Below, piece after piece: positions 1 to 9,990 of a stretch of 64,000 nucleotides of DNA (position 1 is the first letter of the stretch; every line of letters begins with the position of its first letter). The position numbers were made by a program, and so were the translations under genes. Below the pieces are notes generated by a model. That model saw only the letters and a list, made by a program, of their open reading frames with translations. It had not been told where the DNA came from and searched no databases. The DNA comes from Spiroplasma eriocheiris (GTDB lineage Bacteria; Bacillota_I; Bacilli_A; Mycoplasmatales; Mycoplasmataceae), in NCBI RefSeq assembly GCF_001029265.1, contig NZ_CP011856.1, positions 248,001 to 312,000 on the forward strand, given 5' to 3'.

Positions 1-1347
1 GATATTATTAGTGCCCAACCAAATGTTGATATTCTAACTTATACAAATACCTTAGGCCAAGCAGTTCCAATTGATCCGACCTGGTGGGTTTATAATGATA
101 CTTTAGACAATGACCAGGGCCTTGATTCATATGATCCGAGCAAGGATATTCCCTTGGACCAAATTGATTTTAGTCACCTAAGTTATGGAAATTCTGATTT
201 AGTTAAATATAACGGGGTAACTAATCCTAGTCGGTATACGGCATTAGAATATGGCTATTATGATCCTACTTATCTTGATAGTAGTGGGAACCATGTTCGC
301 CCATATTATTTAATGAAAAATATTTTATTAAAATTACCAGCAACAGGGGTCAATGGTATTGACCTCAATAAAGTTATTGTGAATGATAAAAATCCGTCGG
401 GAAATCCGTTTCCATCTTTAATTGATGGAAAATATGGGGTTGTTCGTACCCGCGATAATAGTTATGTTATTCGCCCATTTGATTGAAATTATAGTGTTAT
501 TGCAATTACTAGTGTTCAACAAGTATTTGGTGACGCTGGGATTCCAACCCAATGATATACCGAAGCATTTAAAACTGGATTATTAAAGATTGCGAATGCC
601 AATGATTTAGCAAGTAATCCTTATCAAAAGAAAGTTAATTATCAGGTGGTCGGCGTTCAAAATTCTTATGAAAAGCCATTAATTTATTTAAATCAAAATA
701 TTGCCAACCAGTTATTAGGTTATGCCACAACTTATCACCAGGATCTTGGGATTCCCACTTATTTTAATGGGAAATTTACCCTTAACTCCGAACCAACTGA
801 CCAGACAACAAGATTAGGATTAGCCTCCATAACTGGGGGGTATGATATTAATAATTTTAATGACAACTTTAACTGAATGGTCAAGGATAATAATATGATT
901 AGTACAAAAATTGATATTTTAGACCGGGTTGCTCTAATTGCCTTAATGTTAGGAATTGCCTTTATCTTAATTATTATTTTTGCCGCAATTGCGATTGTTA
1001 CGATGATTACCAATTTATTTGTTAACCAGTTTAGTAAGATGATGGCTTTATTACGGATTCAAGGATATACCAACCGGGAAATTAACTCCTTTACCTTAGG
1101 GTTATTTACGCCAATTGTGGTGATTGCTCTTATCCTTGGTTTTATTGCCGGGTGGTTTGCCATTGTCGGGGGAATTAATATTTTTGAAAATGCCCATCTG
1201 CTTGTGCTTCCTTATTCATTTACTTGGTATTTAATTATTATTGTCTTATGTACAATTGCCATTATTTATTTAGTAACTTATCTATTATCCGCCCACAGTT
1301 TACGAAAAATGCACATTCAAGAGCAAGTTGCCTTATTAGATGAATAG
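1..1347 (+). CDS. ABC transporter permease, FtsX-like, C-terminal part (5'-truncated by window)
   Basis: The frame is open from base 1 and ends at TAG 1345-1347, so at least 448 codons are present and the start lies outside the window. The visible part is a long extracytoplasmic-looking region followed by three hydrophobic segments near the C-terminus (about 940-1010, 1110-1180 and 1225-1290). Between the first two lies a stretch with RIQGYTNREI, the pattern of FtsX/MacB-type permeases (lineage-specific lipoprotein or peptide exporters). UGA codons at 484, 553 and 874 are read as Trp. The ATPase partner is not visible. The substrate is unknown. The family call is fairly firm, the role only generic. 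Confidence 0.7.
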
Positions 1348-1377
1348 AAATTACGAGGATTAATTCGTAATTTTTTT
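1348..1377 (+). terminator. Rho-independent terminator of the permease gene
   Basis: A 9-bp stem (1348-1356 with 1365-1373) with an 8-base loop runs into a T tract directly behind the permease stop codon. Confidence 0.75.
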
Positions 1378-1405
1378 GTCTTTTTTAAGAAAATACTTAT
1401 ATAAT
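1376..1405 (+). promoter_or_regulatory. Candidate sigma-A promoter for gltX
   Basis: TTGTCT at 1376-1381 and TATAAT at 1400-1405 are separated by 18 bases. The pair follows the permease terminator and lies about 50 bases before the gltX start. The -10 is perfect and the -35 is a partial match. Confidence 0.5.
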
Positions 1406-1452
1406 TATTATGTTAAGGGTAGGAAAAATACCAACATTGAGAAGGAGTTATA

Positions 1453-2916
1453 ATGGAAAAGAAAATTAGATTACGATATGCTCCCAGCCCAACGGGATTC
1501 TTACATATTGGAAACACCAGAACAGCATTATTTAATTATTTATTAGCAAAACACTACCAGGGTGCTTTTATTTTAAGAATTGAAGACACTGATGTTGAAC
1601 GAAATGTGGAAGGAGCGATTGCCTCTCAACTAGATAATTTACGCTGATTGGGGATTGAACCAGATGAAACTATTGATAAACCTGGTCAATATGGACCATA
1701 CACCCAGTTAGAAAGATTACAAACATATGCTGAATATGCCAATAAGTTGTTAGCCACTAAAAAAGCATATTATTGTTTTTGTACGGCTGCGGAATTAGAA
1801 GCTTCACGGGAAAAACAACTAGCCCAAGGTTATGCTTCGCCCCGTTATGTTCGTCGGTGCTACCGTCTTTCGGAAGCGGAAGTTAATGAAAAATTAAAAA
1901 ATAATATTCCAAAAAGTATTCGCTTTTTTGTTCCTGATCAGGAAAGTTATGATTTTAATGATTTAGTGCGTGGACCAGTTCATTTTGAATCAAAAGATCT
2001 TGGTGACTGAGTAATTATGAAATCAAACGGGATTCCAACTTATAATTTTGCCGTAGTAATTGATGATATTTTAATGGAAATTAGTCATGTCGTTCGTGGC
2101 GAAGAACATATTTCAAATACGCCAAAACAATTGATGATTTATCGAGCTTTTGAAAAAGAGCCCCCAATTTTTGCTCACTTGACTTTAATTGTTAATGAAC
2201 AACATAAAAAATTATCAAAACGGGATGGTCATTTAATGCAGTTTATTAGCCAATATCGTGAAATTGGGTACTTACCAAATGCCATTTTTAATTTTATCGC
2301 GTTATTAGGATGGTCACCATTAGGAGAAGAAGAAATTTTTACTAAAGAAGAACTAATTAAAATTTTTGATGAAACAAGACTAAGTAAATCCCCAAGTATG
2401 TTTGATGTTAAAAAATTAACTTGAATGAATAATTTATATATTAAAAAAATGAGTGATGAGGAATATTTAGCCTTTACCAAACCTTTTTTAGCAAGCGCTT
2501 ATGATTTAACAAATAAAGCGAATGATTGATTAACAATGCTCTTATTAATTTATAAAAAAGAACTGCAATATGGTCAAGAAATTGTTGCTTTAACAAAACC
2601 GTTCTTTGTTCCGGTTACTGAATTAAGTTCAGAAACAATTGGAATGTTAAATAATTTAAATAATTATCAGGAATTAATTGTCGAGTTTCGCAACCAAGTT
2701 AACCAGTTAACAAACTGAAATGAAATTAGTATTAAAGAAATTATTAGTATGTTGGGTAAAACTTTAAATGTTAAGGGAAAAGACTTGTTTATGCCAATTC
2801 GGATTTTTGCTTCGCATCAAGAGCATGGTCCAGAATTAGCCAAAGTTATTTATTTATTAGGAAAGGAACAAGTTATTAAAAACATTGATAACTTATTAAA
2901 CAGTAATGAAAAGTAA
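1453..2916 (+). CDS. gltX: Glutamyl-tRNA synthetase
   Basis: The 487-residue product charges tRNA-Glu with glutamate. It is a class I synthetase: [19 protein letters not shown] near residues 10-30 holds the HIGH-type motif, and KLSKRDG near residues 252-258 is the KMSKS-type motif. The length fits bacterial GltX. The start ATG 1453 follows an AGAAGGAG Shine-Dalgarno sequence. Several UGA codons are read as Trp, so the gene looks broken under the standard code but is intact under code 4. Its end overlaps the HD-domain gene by 11 bases, suggesting coupled translation. Mollicutes usually make Gln-tRNA through GltX and GatCAB; no gat gene lies in this window. Confidence 0.95.
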
Positions 2917-4138
2917 ATTACCATTAATTATTCGTGATAGTGTTCATGGTGACATTGAATTATGAGAACAAATTGCTGTTAACCTTATCAATAGTCAAGA
3001 ATTTCAACGTTTACGTAGAATTAACCAACTTGGTGGTGGGCAGTTTATTTTCCCGAGTGCTTCGCATACGCGGTTTACACATTGCATTGGGGTTTATCAT
3101 TTAATTAGTGAAATTTTAAAAACAAAATCATTCCAAGAAAATTATCCCAATCCGCGTCAGCAGTTACTAGTTAAATTAGCAGGGTTATTGCATGATATTG
3201 GGCACGGACCATTTTCGCATACTTTTGAAATGGTCAATGATGTTAATAAAGCTAATATTAGCCATGAAGAATATTCAGCGTTAATTATTAAATCATCAAC
3301 AACGCAAGTTAACCAAATTTTAAAACAGGAATTAACTGATGAAGAAATTGCTGAATTATGTTTAATGATTGAAGAAAAGCACCCGGATAAAGTATTATCT
3401 TCCTTAGTATCTTCTCAAATTGATGCCGACCGGATGGATTATTTATTACGGGATGGGAAAAACAGTGGGGTTGAATATAGTCATTTAGATGTTCAATGAA
3501 TTATTCGTCATATTGATATTAAAGATCATAAAATTGTATTCCCACAAAAAACCCAGTATGCCATTGAAAGTTATTTAATTGGGCGTTATCATATGTATAA
3601 ACAAATTTATCTTCACCCGTTAAGTATTGGTTTTGATTTAACTTTTAAGATGTTTTTTCAAAGATTATATGATTTATACCACACAGGATTTCAATTTAAA
3701 AATAATGATATAATAGACTTATTAAAACCATTATTGGAAGGGAAACAAATGACAGCAAGTGCTTATTGCCAACTTGATGATTACACTTTTTTTACTTACA
3801 TTAAAATGTTAAGTAATGAAGATGATGAAATTTTACAAAAACTAATCACAATGTTAACTAACCGTAATTTCTTACGTCAAATTGATGCCAAACGAGGTGA
3901 TTTAGAAGAAATTAAAAAAAATTTGGCAAAAAAATACAAAAACTATTATAATTATTTTATGGTTGAATTTGAGTTAAAACCAGTAAAACTTTATGATGGT
4001 GAAAAAAAACCAATATTTATTCAAGTCAATAGTGATATTAAAAATCTAAATGAAATTTCTGAAATCTTTTTAGCAAATAGTGATAAAAAATTACATGGTT
4101 CAATATCATATTACACAGTAAATGATGTCTTGAAATAA
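2906..4138 (+). CDS. HD-domain phosphohydrolase (dGTPase/YwfO-like)
   Basis: The 410-residue protein has the metal-binding HD motif in LLHDIGHGPFSH (about residues 94-105). Upstream it has a His/Arg pattern (FQRLRRINQLG, HTRFTHCIGVYHL), and near residues 173-182 an Asp-rich helix DADRMDYLLRD. This combination is typical of the SAMHD1/dGTPase-like family that includes Bacillus YwfO, which hydrolyses nucleoside triphosphates. The C-terminal part is less conserved. Its ATG lies inside the last codons of gltX, and rpoE follows after about 30 bases, so the three genes are probably cotranscribed. The exact substrate cannot be told from sequence. Confidence 0.82.
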
Positions 4139-4168
4139 ATTATTAATAATTTAAAAGGGGTAGAACAG

Positions 4169-4708
4169 ATGATGAATGATAATGTTGAATTATTAGAATT
4201 AGTATATGAATATTTAAAGAAAATTAAACACAGTGATACTTTTGAAAATATATGAAATGCCATCGCTGTCAATGATATCAGTGTCCAAGGACATAGTAAA
4301 GAAGATGTTATTGCTGAATTATATACTGATTTAGTATTAGATAATCGTTTTGTTTTAACAAGTGAAGGTATGTGAGGTTTACGTGAACTTTTAAAATATG
4401 ATGAAATTAAAAAACAATATGATTATACTGATCAATTTGAAACAACTGAAGAGTTTGAAGATATTGATTTAGATGAAGAAGAAGATAAAGATGATCTTTC
4501 TGATCAATTAGATTTTGATGACGATCTTGATGAAGACATTGATGATGATGACGATGATGAAGATTTAACTGAAATTGATTTAGATGATGATTTAGCAGAA
4601 ACCGAGTTTTCGGTTGATGATGATGACCAAACAGTAGCTGCTAAATTAGGAATTACTGAAGAAATTGACTGACAAGCTTTAGAAAAAGAAATGGAAGAGA
4701 ATAATTAA
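4169..4708 (+). CDS. rpoE: DNA-directed RNA polymerase delta subunit
   Basis: The 179-residue product binds RNA polymerase and improves promoter selectivity and recycling in Firmicutes. The N-terminal half matches the HARE-HTH/RpoE fold (short helices with DTFENIWNAIAVNDIS). The C-terminal half is almost purely Asp/Glu (about residues 85-150), the hallmark of the delta subunit. Two tandem ATGs (4169 and 4172) are possible; the first sits about 8 bases after AAGGGG. The pair rpoE-pyrG is conserved in Gram-positive bacteria, which strengthens the call. A hairpin follows the stop. Confidence 0.88.
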
Positions 4709-4720
4709 ATTTTATATGTA

Positions 4721-4767
4721 ATTAGAAACAATTATATATTAATTTTCGATTGTTTCTAATTTTTATT
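4721..4767 (+). terminator. Hairpin terminator or attenuator between rpoE and pyrG
   Basis: A perfect 12-bp inverted repeat (4721-4732 with 4749-4760) is followed by a T-rich tail. It sits after rpoE and only about 27 bases before the pyrG start, so it could end rpoE transcripts or modulate read-through into pyrG. Confidence 0.65.
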
Positions 4768-4793
4768 TTTAGTGCAGAAAGGATGGAAAAACT

Positions 4794-6398
4794 ATGACTA
4801 AGTATATCTTTGTAACCGGTGGGGTTGTTTCAGGACTAGGAAAAGGAATTACAGCTTCTTCAATTGGGGTTTTATTAAAAGCAAGTGGGCTGAAGATTTT
4901 TATGCAAAAATTTGACCCATATTTAAATGTTGACCCTGGGACAATGAGCCCTTATCAACATGGCGAAGTTTATGTAACTGCCGATGGTGGTGAAACTGAT
5001 TTAGATTTAGGGCATTATGAACGCTTTATTGATGAAAATTTGACAAAAGAATCAAACATCACATCTGGTTTTATTTATAAAAATGTTATTGAAAAAGAGC
5101 GCCGGGGTGAATATGACGGGCGAACTGTCCAAGTTGTTCCCCATATTACTAATGAAATTAAAAATAAGGTTTATTCAGCTGCAAAAAATTCACAAGCAGA
5201 TGTTATTATTACTGAAATTGGGGGCACAGTGGGGGACATTGAATCATTACCTTTTATTGAAGCAATTCGCCAGGTTCGGATTGAAAAGGGTCGCGAAAAT
5301 GTTATTTTTATGCATGTTTCACTAGTTCCATATATTGCAGCTTCAAAAGAATCAAAAACTAAACCAACCCAGCATTCTGTCCGGGAATTATTATCATTTG
5401 GAATTCAACCCGATATTATTGTGGCCCGAACAGAACAACCATTAGATGAAAGTGTGCTGGCCAAAATTGCGTTATTCTGTAATGTTGAATTGCAAAATGT
5501 CTTAGTTGCTAATGATGCCAAAACAATTTATGAAGTTCCATTACATATGTATGAACAAAATGCGCAGTTATCAGTAGCAAAATTATTGAACTTAAAATTG
5601 CCTCGAACAGATATTAGTCAATGAAACCGCTTTGTGAATCAGATTCATAATTCGCAAGCAGAAATTGTCATTAAACTAGTGGGTAAATATGTTGAATTAC
5701 CAGATGCTTATTTATCGGTAATGGAATCATTGCACATTGCTGGTTATGAAAATAATGTTAAAGTTAAAATTGACTGAATTAAAGCTGATGATGTTTATGA
5801 AGATAATTGTTCAGAATTATTAGCTGGGGCAAGTGGAATCTTGGTTCCTGGTGGTTTTGGTGAACGCGGGTTTGAAGGTAAGATTTTAGCGGTTCAATAT
5901 GCGCGTGAACATAACATTCCTTTTTTAGGAATTTGTTTTGGAATGCAAGCAGCTGTTGTTGAATTTGCCCGTAATGTTTGTAAAATTCAAGGCGCAAATT
6001 CAAGTGAATTTGGAGAAACTCCTAATCCTGTAATTGATTTAATCCGGGGAAAAAATAAAGATGAAGCCCGGGGTGGGACGCTGCGCTTAGGAAATTATAA
6101 AGCAACTTTATTAAAAGGATCACTAGCAGCGCAGTTATACCAACAAGAGGAAGTTTGAGAACGCCACCGTCACCGTTATGAATTTAATAATGACTATCGT
6201 AAATTATTACAAGACTACGGAATGATTTTTAGTGGTATTTATCAGGAGAAAGACTTGGTAGAAATTATTGAAATTCCTAGTCATCGGTTCTTTATTGCTT
6301 CGCAATACCATCCTGAGTTTACTTCGCGACCAAATAAACCAAATCCGTTGTTTAATGGGTTTGTAAAAGCAGTCATTGATTATAATAACAGTAAATAA
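4794..6398 (+). CDS. pyrG: CTP synthase
   Basis: The 534-residue enzyme makes CTP from UTP using ATP and glutamine. The N-terminal synthase domain begins with [18 protein letters not shown] and carries [13 protein letters not shown]. The C-terminal glutamine amidotransferase domain has the nucleophile in FLGICFGMQ, with Cys at residue 381. The late HP pair ([10 protein letters not shown]) completes the triad. The length equals that of typical bacterial CTP synthases. The start follows GAAAGGATGG. UGA is used for Trp at several sites. A strong terminator shared with the convergent epimerase-like gene follows. Confidence 0.96.
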
Positions 6399-6447
6399 AA
6401 AAATAGTAAGGATTTAGATGACTCTTTAATCCTTACTATTTTTATTT
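6398..6447. terminator. Bidirectional terminator between pyrG and the convergent sugar operon
   Basis: A long stem (AAATAGTAAGGATT pairing with AATCCTTACTATTT) is flanked by A and T tracts, so it can work on both strands. It separates rightward pyrG from the leftward epimerase-kdgK-kdgA operon; the stop codon of the epimerase-like gene lies inside it. Confidence 0.8.
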
Positions 6448-7284
6448 AATAAACTTAATTTTTAATATATATTCTTTTTGATGACCAGGTTGCAATTTGT
6501 TAATCCATGGTTTTGCAAAAATATCAACCTGGCCACTATCTTCATAATCTTGATGACCATCCCATGGTTCAATACAAATAAATTTGGCTTGATCATTAAT
6601 TTTTCAAAAAACAAGATTAGGATAGTTTTGAACGGTAATTTTAATTTCTCGGGTGTTATCTGTTAAAATAACTTCTGTTAAATTATGATTTAATAAGTCA
6701 TAACTTTGTCCTTTACTATAATCCATGTGGTTAGGAATAAATTCATTAATAGTGGTACTAACCATATTTTTTTTAAACCAATTATCGCTAGGAATAGTTG
6801 TTAAAACTTGTGGTTTATTAAAACTAATTTTTGCTGTGGGCGGGTCAATAATAAAAGATGGGTGTCATCCAAAGCAATACGGTAAGTCTTGGGTAGTTTC
6901 ATTATTAATAATTGTTACTTGGTTAATAAATTCATCATCGTGAATTTCATATTTTACTTGCAAAGTAAAAGCAAACGGGTATTGGTCTTTGAATTCCTGG
7001 TGATGGATAAATTCAAAAACAATTGTATTTGTTGTTTTCTGAATAATTTTTCAATTTTTAATATCTCGGAAGAAACCATGAATTGGCATTGAATATTTTT
7101 GCCCATTATATCAATACTCGTTATTAATAAGACGTCCAGTTATTGGAAAACAGATTGGATTTTGTTTTTGCCAATCACCATCTAACTGGTAGGTATATTC
7201 TTTCTTTTTGTATTGCACAGATGTTAATTCTAAGGGATTATCATTAATAGTTATTTGGATTTCTTTTGTCTGAATAGTATGCAT
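6442..7284 (-). CDS. Aldose 1-epimerase family protein (LacX/mutarotase-like)
   Basis: The 280-residue product resembles the galactose-mutarotase-like beta-sandwich family, which interconverts anomers of free or phosphorylated sugars. The C-terminus carries the family pattern CIEPWDGHQD, then a Gly-rich turn and LQPGHQKEY before the last strand. The start is ATG at 7282-7284, preceded on the minus strand by an AGAAAGGAAG ribosome site. It is the last gene of a leftward operon, 23 bases after kdgK, so it probably acts on the same uronate or sugar substrate, for example as a uronate mutarotase (inference). The gene is interrupted only by UGA-Trp codons. Confidence 0.75.
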
Positions 7285-7307
7285 TTTAGTTACTTCCTTT
7301 CTAAAGG

Positions 7308-8330
7308 TTATCTAGTAACATCACGAGCAGGTTGGGTTATAAATTTTTTAATTTCATCAATTGTAAAGGAATAATGATCACCATACATAGTATGTTTCAA
7401 AACGCTATTAGCTAGGGCAAAGTCTAATGTAACATTGTCTTCTCAACCATTAAGGACTCCTTGCAAAATTCCGCTTGCAAAAGCATCACCCCCACCAATT
7501 CGATCAATAATGTTGTGAAGGACAACCGGGGTAGTTTGGTAAAATTTGTTATTAGCATATAAAAAACCAGTTAAAATGTTATCTTGTGGAGATTTAACTT
7601 CTCTTTTGGTACATGCCAAAAGTTTCAAATTAGGAAATTCAGCCATTAAGTTTTGCCATCCGGTTTGTAATTCTAATTGATAATCTTCGCTGCTATTATT
7701 AACAATTAGGTTAAGGATGAATTGTAAATCTTTGTGTCCGCAAAAAGCATAATCAACATAGGGCAAGATTGTTAGAATTGCTTGCTGAGCTTCTTGAATC
7801 GTTCACAAATTAGCTCGGTAGTTAAAGTCAAAACTTATAGTTTTATTATTTTTTTGCATTGCTTGAATTAATTTCAAAGCATTTGTTTGAACTGTTTGAT
7901 TTAATGCTAAAGTAATTCCTGAAAGATGGAGATGATCAATTGTTTTGACAATTTTGTTAATTGTCTCCTCATCAGGATTTCAACTTCAAAATGCTGAGTT
8001 GTTCCGATCATAAGTTACTTCACCATTTTTGATACTAGTGGGGGATGATAAATAATATAATCCAATCCGACTATTGTGAGTTGAAGTAATGAAATTGGTT
8101 TTAACACCAAATGAATTTAAATGTTTTTTAAATTTATTACCAATTTGATTTTCGGGAAATTGGCTAATTGCATAAACTTCATTATCCCAACCAGCTAAAT
8201 TGATACCAACATTCATTTCTGCACCACCATAATTAAAACGAACAAAACTACCATCTTCAAAACTAGTTCCCATTTTTGTTGTTAATCGTAACAATGGGTC
8301 TCCTAAAATACCAATGACTTTTTTCTTCAT
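7308..8330 (-). CDS. kdgK: 2-dehydro-3-deoxygluconokinase (PfkB family)
   Basis: The 340-residue kinase would phosphorylate 2-keto-3-deoxygluconate (KDG) to KDPG, the last but one step of hexuronate breakdown. The N-terminus has GILGDPLLRLT and the substrate-side pattern YGGAEMNVGINLAGW typical of KDG kinases. The C-terminal PfkB signature DRIGGGDAFASGI contains the catalytic Asp. Its ATG is directly adjacent to the kdgA stop codon, showing tight translational coupling. Other PfkB sugar kinases could look similar, but the kdgA partner and the uronate genes across the regulator make KdgK by far the best call. Confidence 0.88.
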
Positions 8331-8963
8331 TTAAATATTTTGTGCTAATCGCACATATTCCTTTGCTTTATTAACAACGGCAAGATAATCATCTTTTTCA
8401 ATCGGATTAATTAAATTACCACCAATTCCGCATGCTAAACAACCATTTTTTAGCCATATTTGGAGATTATGCTCATCAACACCGCCAGTTGGCATAATTT
8501 CAATATTTGGTAAAGGTGCTTTAATTGCTTTAATATAATCAGGACTGAAACAACTGCCCGGAAATAGTTTTACTAGTTTTCAACCATTGGCTAAAATATT
8601 AGTCATTTCCGTAATCGTCATAGCTCCCGGAATATATAAAACTTTTTTTGCTTGGCATAACTTACTGATTGCCAAGTTAAAATTAGGTCCAACAATAAAT
8701 TGACATCCCCAAGCAATTGCTTGCTGTGCCAATTCCTCATTAATGACAGTCCCGGCCCCAATTATAATATCGGTTTGTTTTTGATAAGTTGTTTGTATTG
8801 TTTTAATAACTTCTTCAATATTAGGAATTGTAAAAGTTATTTCAATAATTTTGATGTTTCCTTCAATGCATGCTTTAACTGCTGCAATTGCTTTTTGTGC
8901 TGTGGTGGTACGAATTACCGCCACAATTTTTTCGTTCTTTAATGTTAAGAGAACATTTTCCAT
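8331..8963 (-). CDS. kdgA: 2-keto-3-deoxy-6-phosphogluconate aldolase (KHG/KDPG aldolase)
   Basis: The 210-residue class I aldolase would split KDPG into pyruvate and glyceraldehyde-3-phosphate. Visible family features are the VAVIRT start strand, EITFTIPN with the catalytic Glu, IIGAGTV, and the Schiff-base Lys in KLFPGS. The start ATG 8961-8963 is preferred over the in-frame GTG nine bases upstream because AGGTG then lies at normal spacing. It is the first gene of the leftward operon. A promoter and a 28-base palindrome lie immediately upstream, so it is probably controlled by the neighbouring GntR regulator. Confidence 0.92.
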
Positions 8964-8983
8964 TTCTTTCACCTCACAAAACT

Positions 8984-9012
8984 ACTATACTACTTTTTTA
9001 ACTTGTATACAA
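8984..9012 (-). promoter_or_regulatory. Promoter of the kdgA-kdgK-epimerase operon
   Basis: On the minus strand TTGTAT (9007-9012) and TATAGT (8984-8989) are spaced by 17 bases. The -35 hexamer lies inside the palindromic operator, an arrangement expected for repression by steric block. Confidence 0.6.
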
Positions 9013-9021
9013 GTTAAAAAA
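8994..9021. promoter_or_regulatory. 28-base perfect palindrome, predicted GntR operator
   Basis: The 28 bases from 8994 to 9021 equal their own reverse complement, with core ACTTGTATACAAGT. The same 12-base core recurs at 9946-9957 in front of the PTS-led operon. Position over the kdgA promoter and next to a FadR-type regulator gene suggests the regulator's binding site. Binding itself is inferred. Confidence 0.75.
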
Positions 9022-9022
9022 C

Positions 9023-9060
9023 AAAAAAATAAATAACCCTTTAATTAACAAGGATTATTT
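9023..9060 (-). terminator. Terminator of the gntR-type regulator gene
   Basis: On the minus strand AAATAATCCTT pairs with AAAGGGTTATTT (with one G-T pair) and is followed by a T-rich tract. The regulator's stop codon is inside the first arm. This isolates gntR from the kdgA operon downstream. Confidence 0.6.
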
Positions 9061-9744
9061 AAAAATATTAGGAAATTTTTGACGCATATAAGGAATTGTT
9101 TTTAAAAAGTTGTGTGTATGATTTTGCATAAATTGATCAATTTTATCGACCCAACCATTTTTAATAATTTCCAGTTCTTCTTTATGCTGGTTTAACACAA
9201 TATCGAGGTTAATTTGATCAATTACTTCAATAATCCGAATTCGATCATAACTTGCCGCCATTTCTCGTAACTTGGTTCAAATATGTTCATGGTTAACACC
9301 AAGAAAAATTAAACGATGAAATTCATTATCTAATTCATAAAATTTCATTACATCAAAAATTTCTTGACTAATTAATTTTTCTTGTTTTTGAATAATTTTT
9401 TCTAGGTGGCTCCATACTTTTTTATCAAATTTAACACAAGCTTGTTTTAGAATTTCAATTTCAACGGCTTTCCGAACTAAGATGCCATCTTCTGCTTGTT
9501 GAATATCAATTTTTGAAACAAAGGAACCTTTTTGGGGTAAAATATCAATTAATCCTTCTGTTTGTAAAACTTTTAAAGCTTCGCGAATTGGAGTCCGTGA
9601 AATATTTAATTGTTTACTTAATTCATTTTCAGAGATTAAAGTGCCAGGTAAAATTACAAATTCAAGAATATTTTGCTTTAGTAGTTGGTATGCATAATCA
9701 CGAGAATTTAAACTGCTTAAATTTTTGTCTTTCTTAATAAACAT
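9055..9744 (-). CDS. GntR-family transcriptional regulator, FadR/FCD subgroup
   Basis: The 229-residue protein has an N-terminal winged helix-turn-helix (about residues 15-80, with ISENELSKQLNISRTPIREA and QKGSFVSKI) and an all-helical FCD ligand domain. The FCD metal or ligand ligands appear as ELDNEFHRLIF, NQHKEELEII and NHTHNFL. UxuR, ExuR and several KdgR regulators belong to this subgroup and respond to uronates or aldonates. It lies between two oppositely oriented uronate operons that share a palindromic site, so it is the likely local repressor. No copy of the palindrome was seen in front of its own start. Confidence 0.88.
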
Positions 9745-9990
9745 TACCGTTATCTACTACCTTTCTATTCTTTCTATAACTTTATTCTATCAAAAATCTT
9801 TTAATAAAAATCATTAAAATCATGTAAATAATATAAAGATATTTTTTAACAAAACCATTGCAAAAAAAAAAAAAAAAGTGGTACCGTTAAAGTGAAGATG
9901 AGAGCTTTGTATAACTTGTTCTCTCTTTATTTTTAGATATTTTATCTTGTATACAAGTATTCAAGATAACCAGAGAAAGAAGGTGAAAAT
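9745..9990. promoter_or_regulatory. Divergent control region between gntR-type gene and PTS operon
   Basis: This 246-base gap holds a run of sixteen A (9862-9877), a TTGTAT half-site (9907-9912), and the full palindrome CTTGTATACAAG (9946-9957). A weak candidate promoter is TTGTTC 9917-9922 with TATTTT 9938-9943, which would place the palindrome at or just after the transcription start. A Shine-Dalgarno AGAAGGTG precedes the ATG at 9991. Confidence 0.55.
9946..9957. promoter_or_regulatory. Second TTGTATACAA palindrome, predicted operator of the PTS-uxuA operon
   Basis: This 12-base perfect palindrome is identical to the core of the kdgA operator at 9002-9013. It lies 33 bases before the permease start codon. 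Confidence 0.65.

Noticed and set aside
1453-2718. gltX as a broken gene made of several short frames
   Set aside because: The breaks are all TGA codons at Trp positions; under code 4 the gene is intact. The same applies to most apparently split genes here.
9879-9892. Catabolite repression (cre) site before the PTS operon
   Set aside because: TGGTACCGTTAAAG matches the cre consensus at several positions but misses at least three conserved ones.
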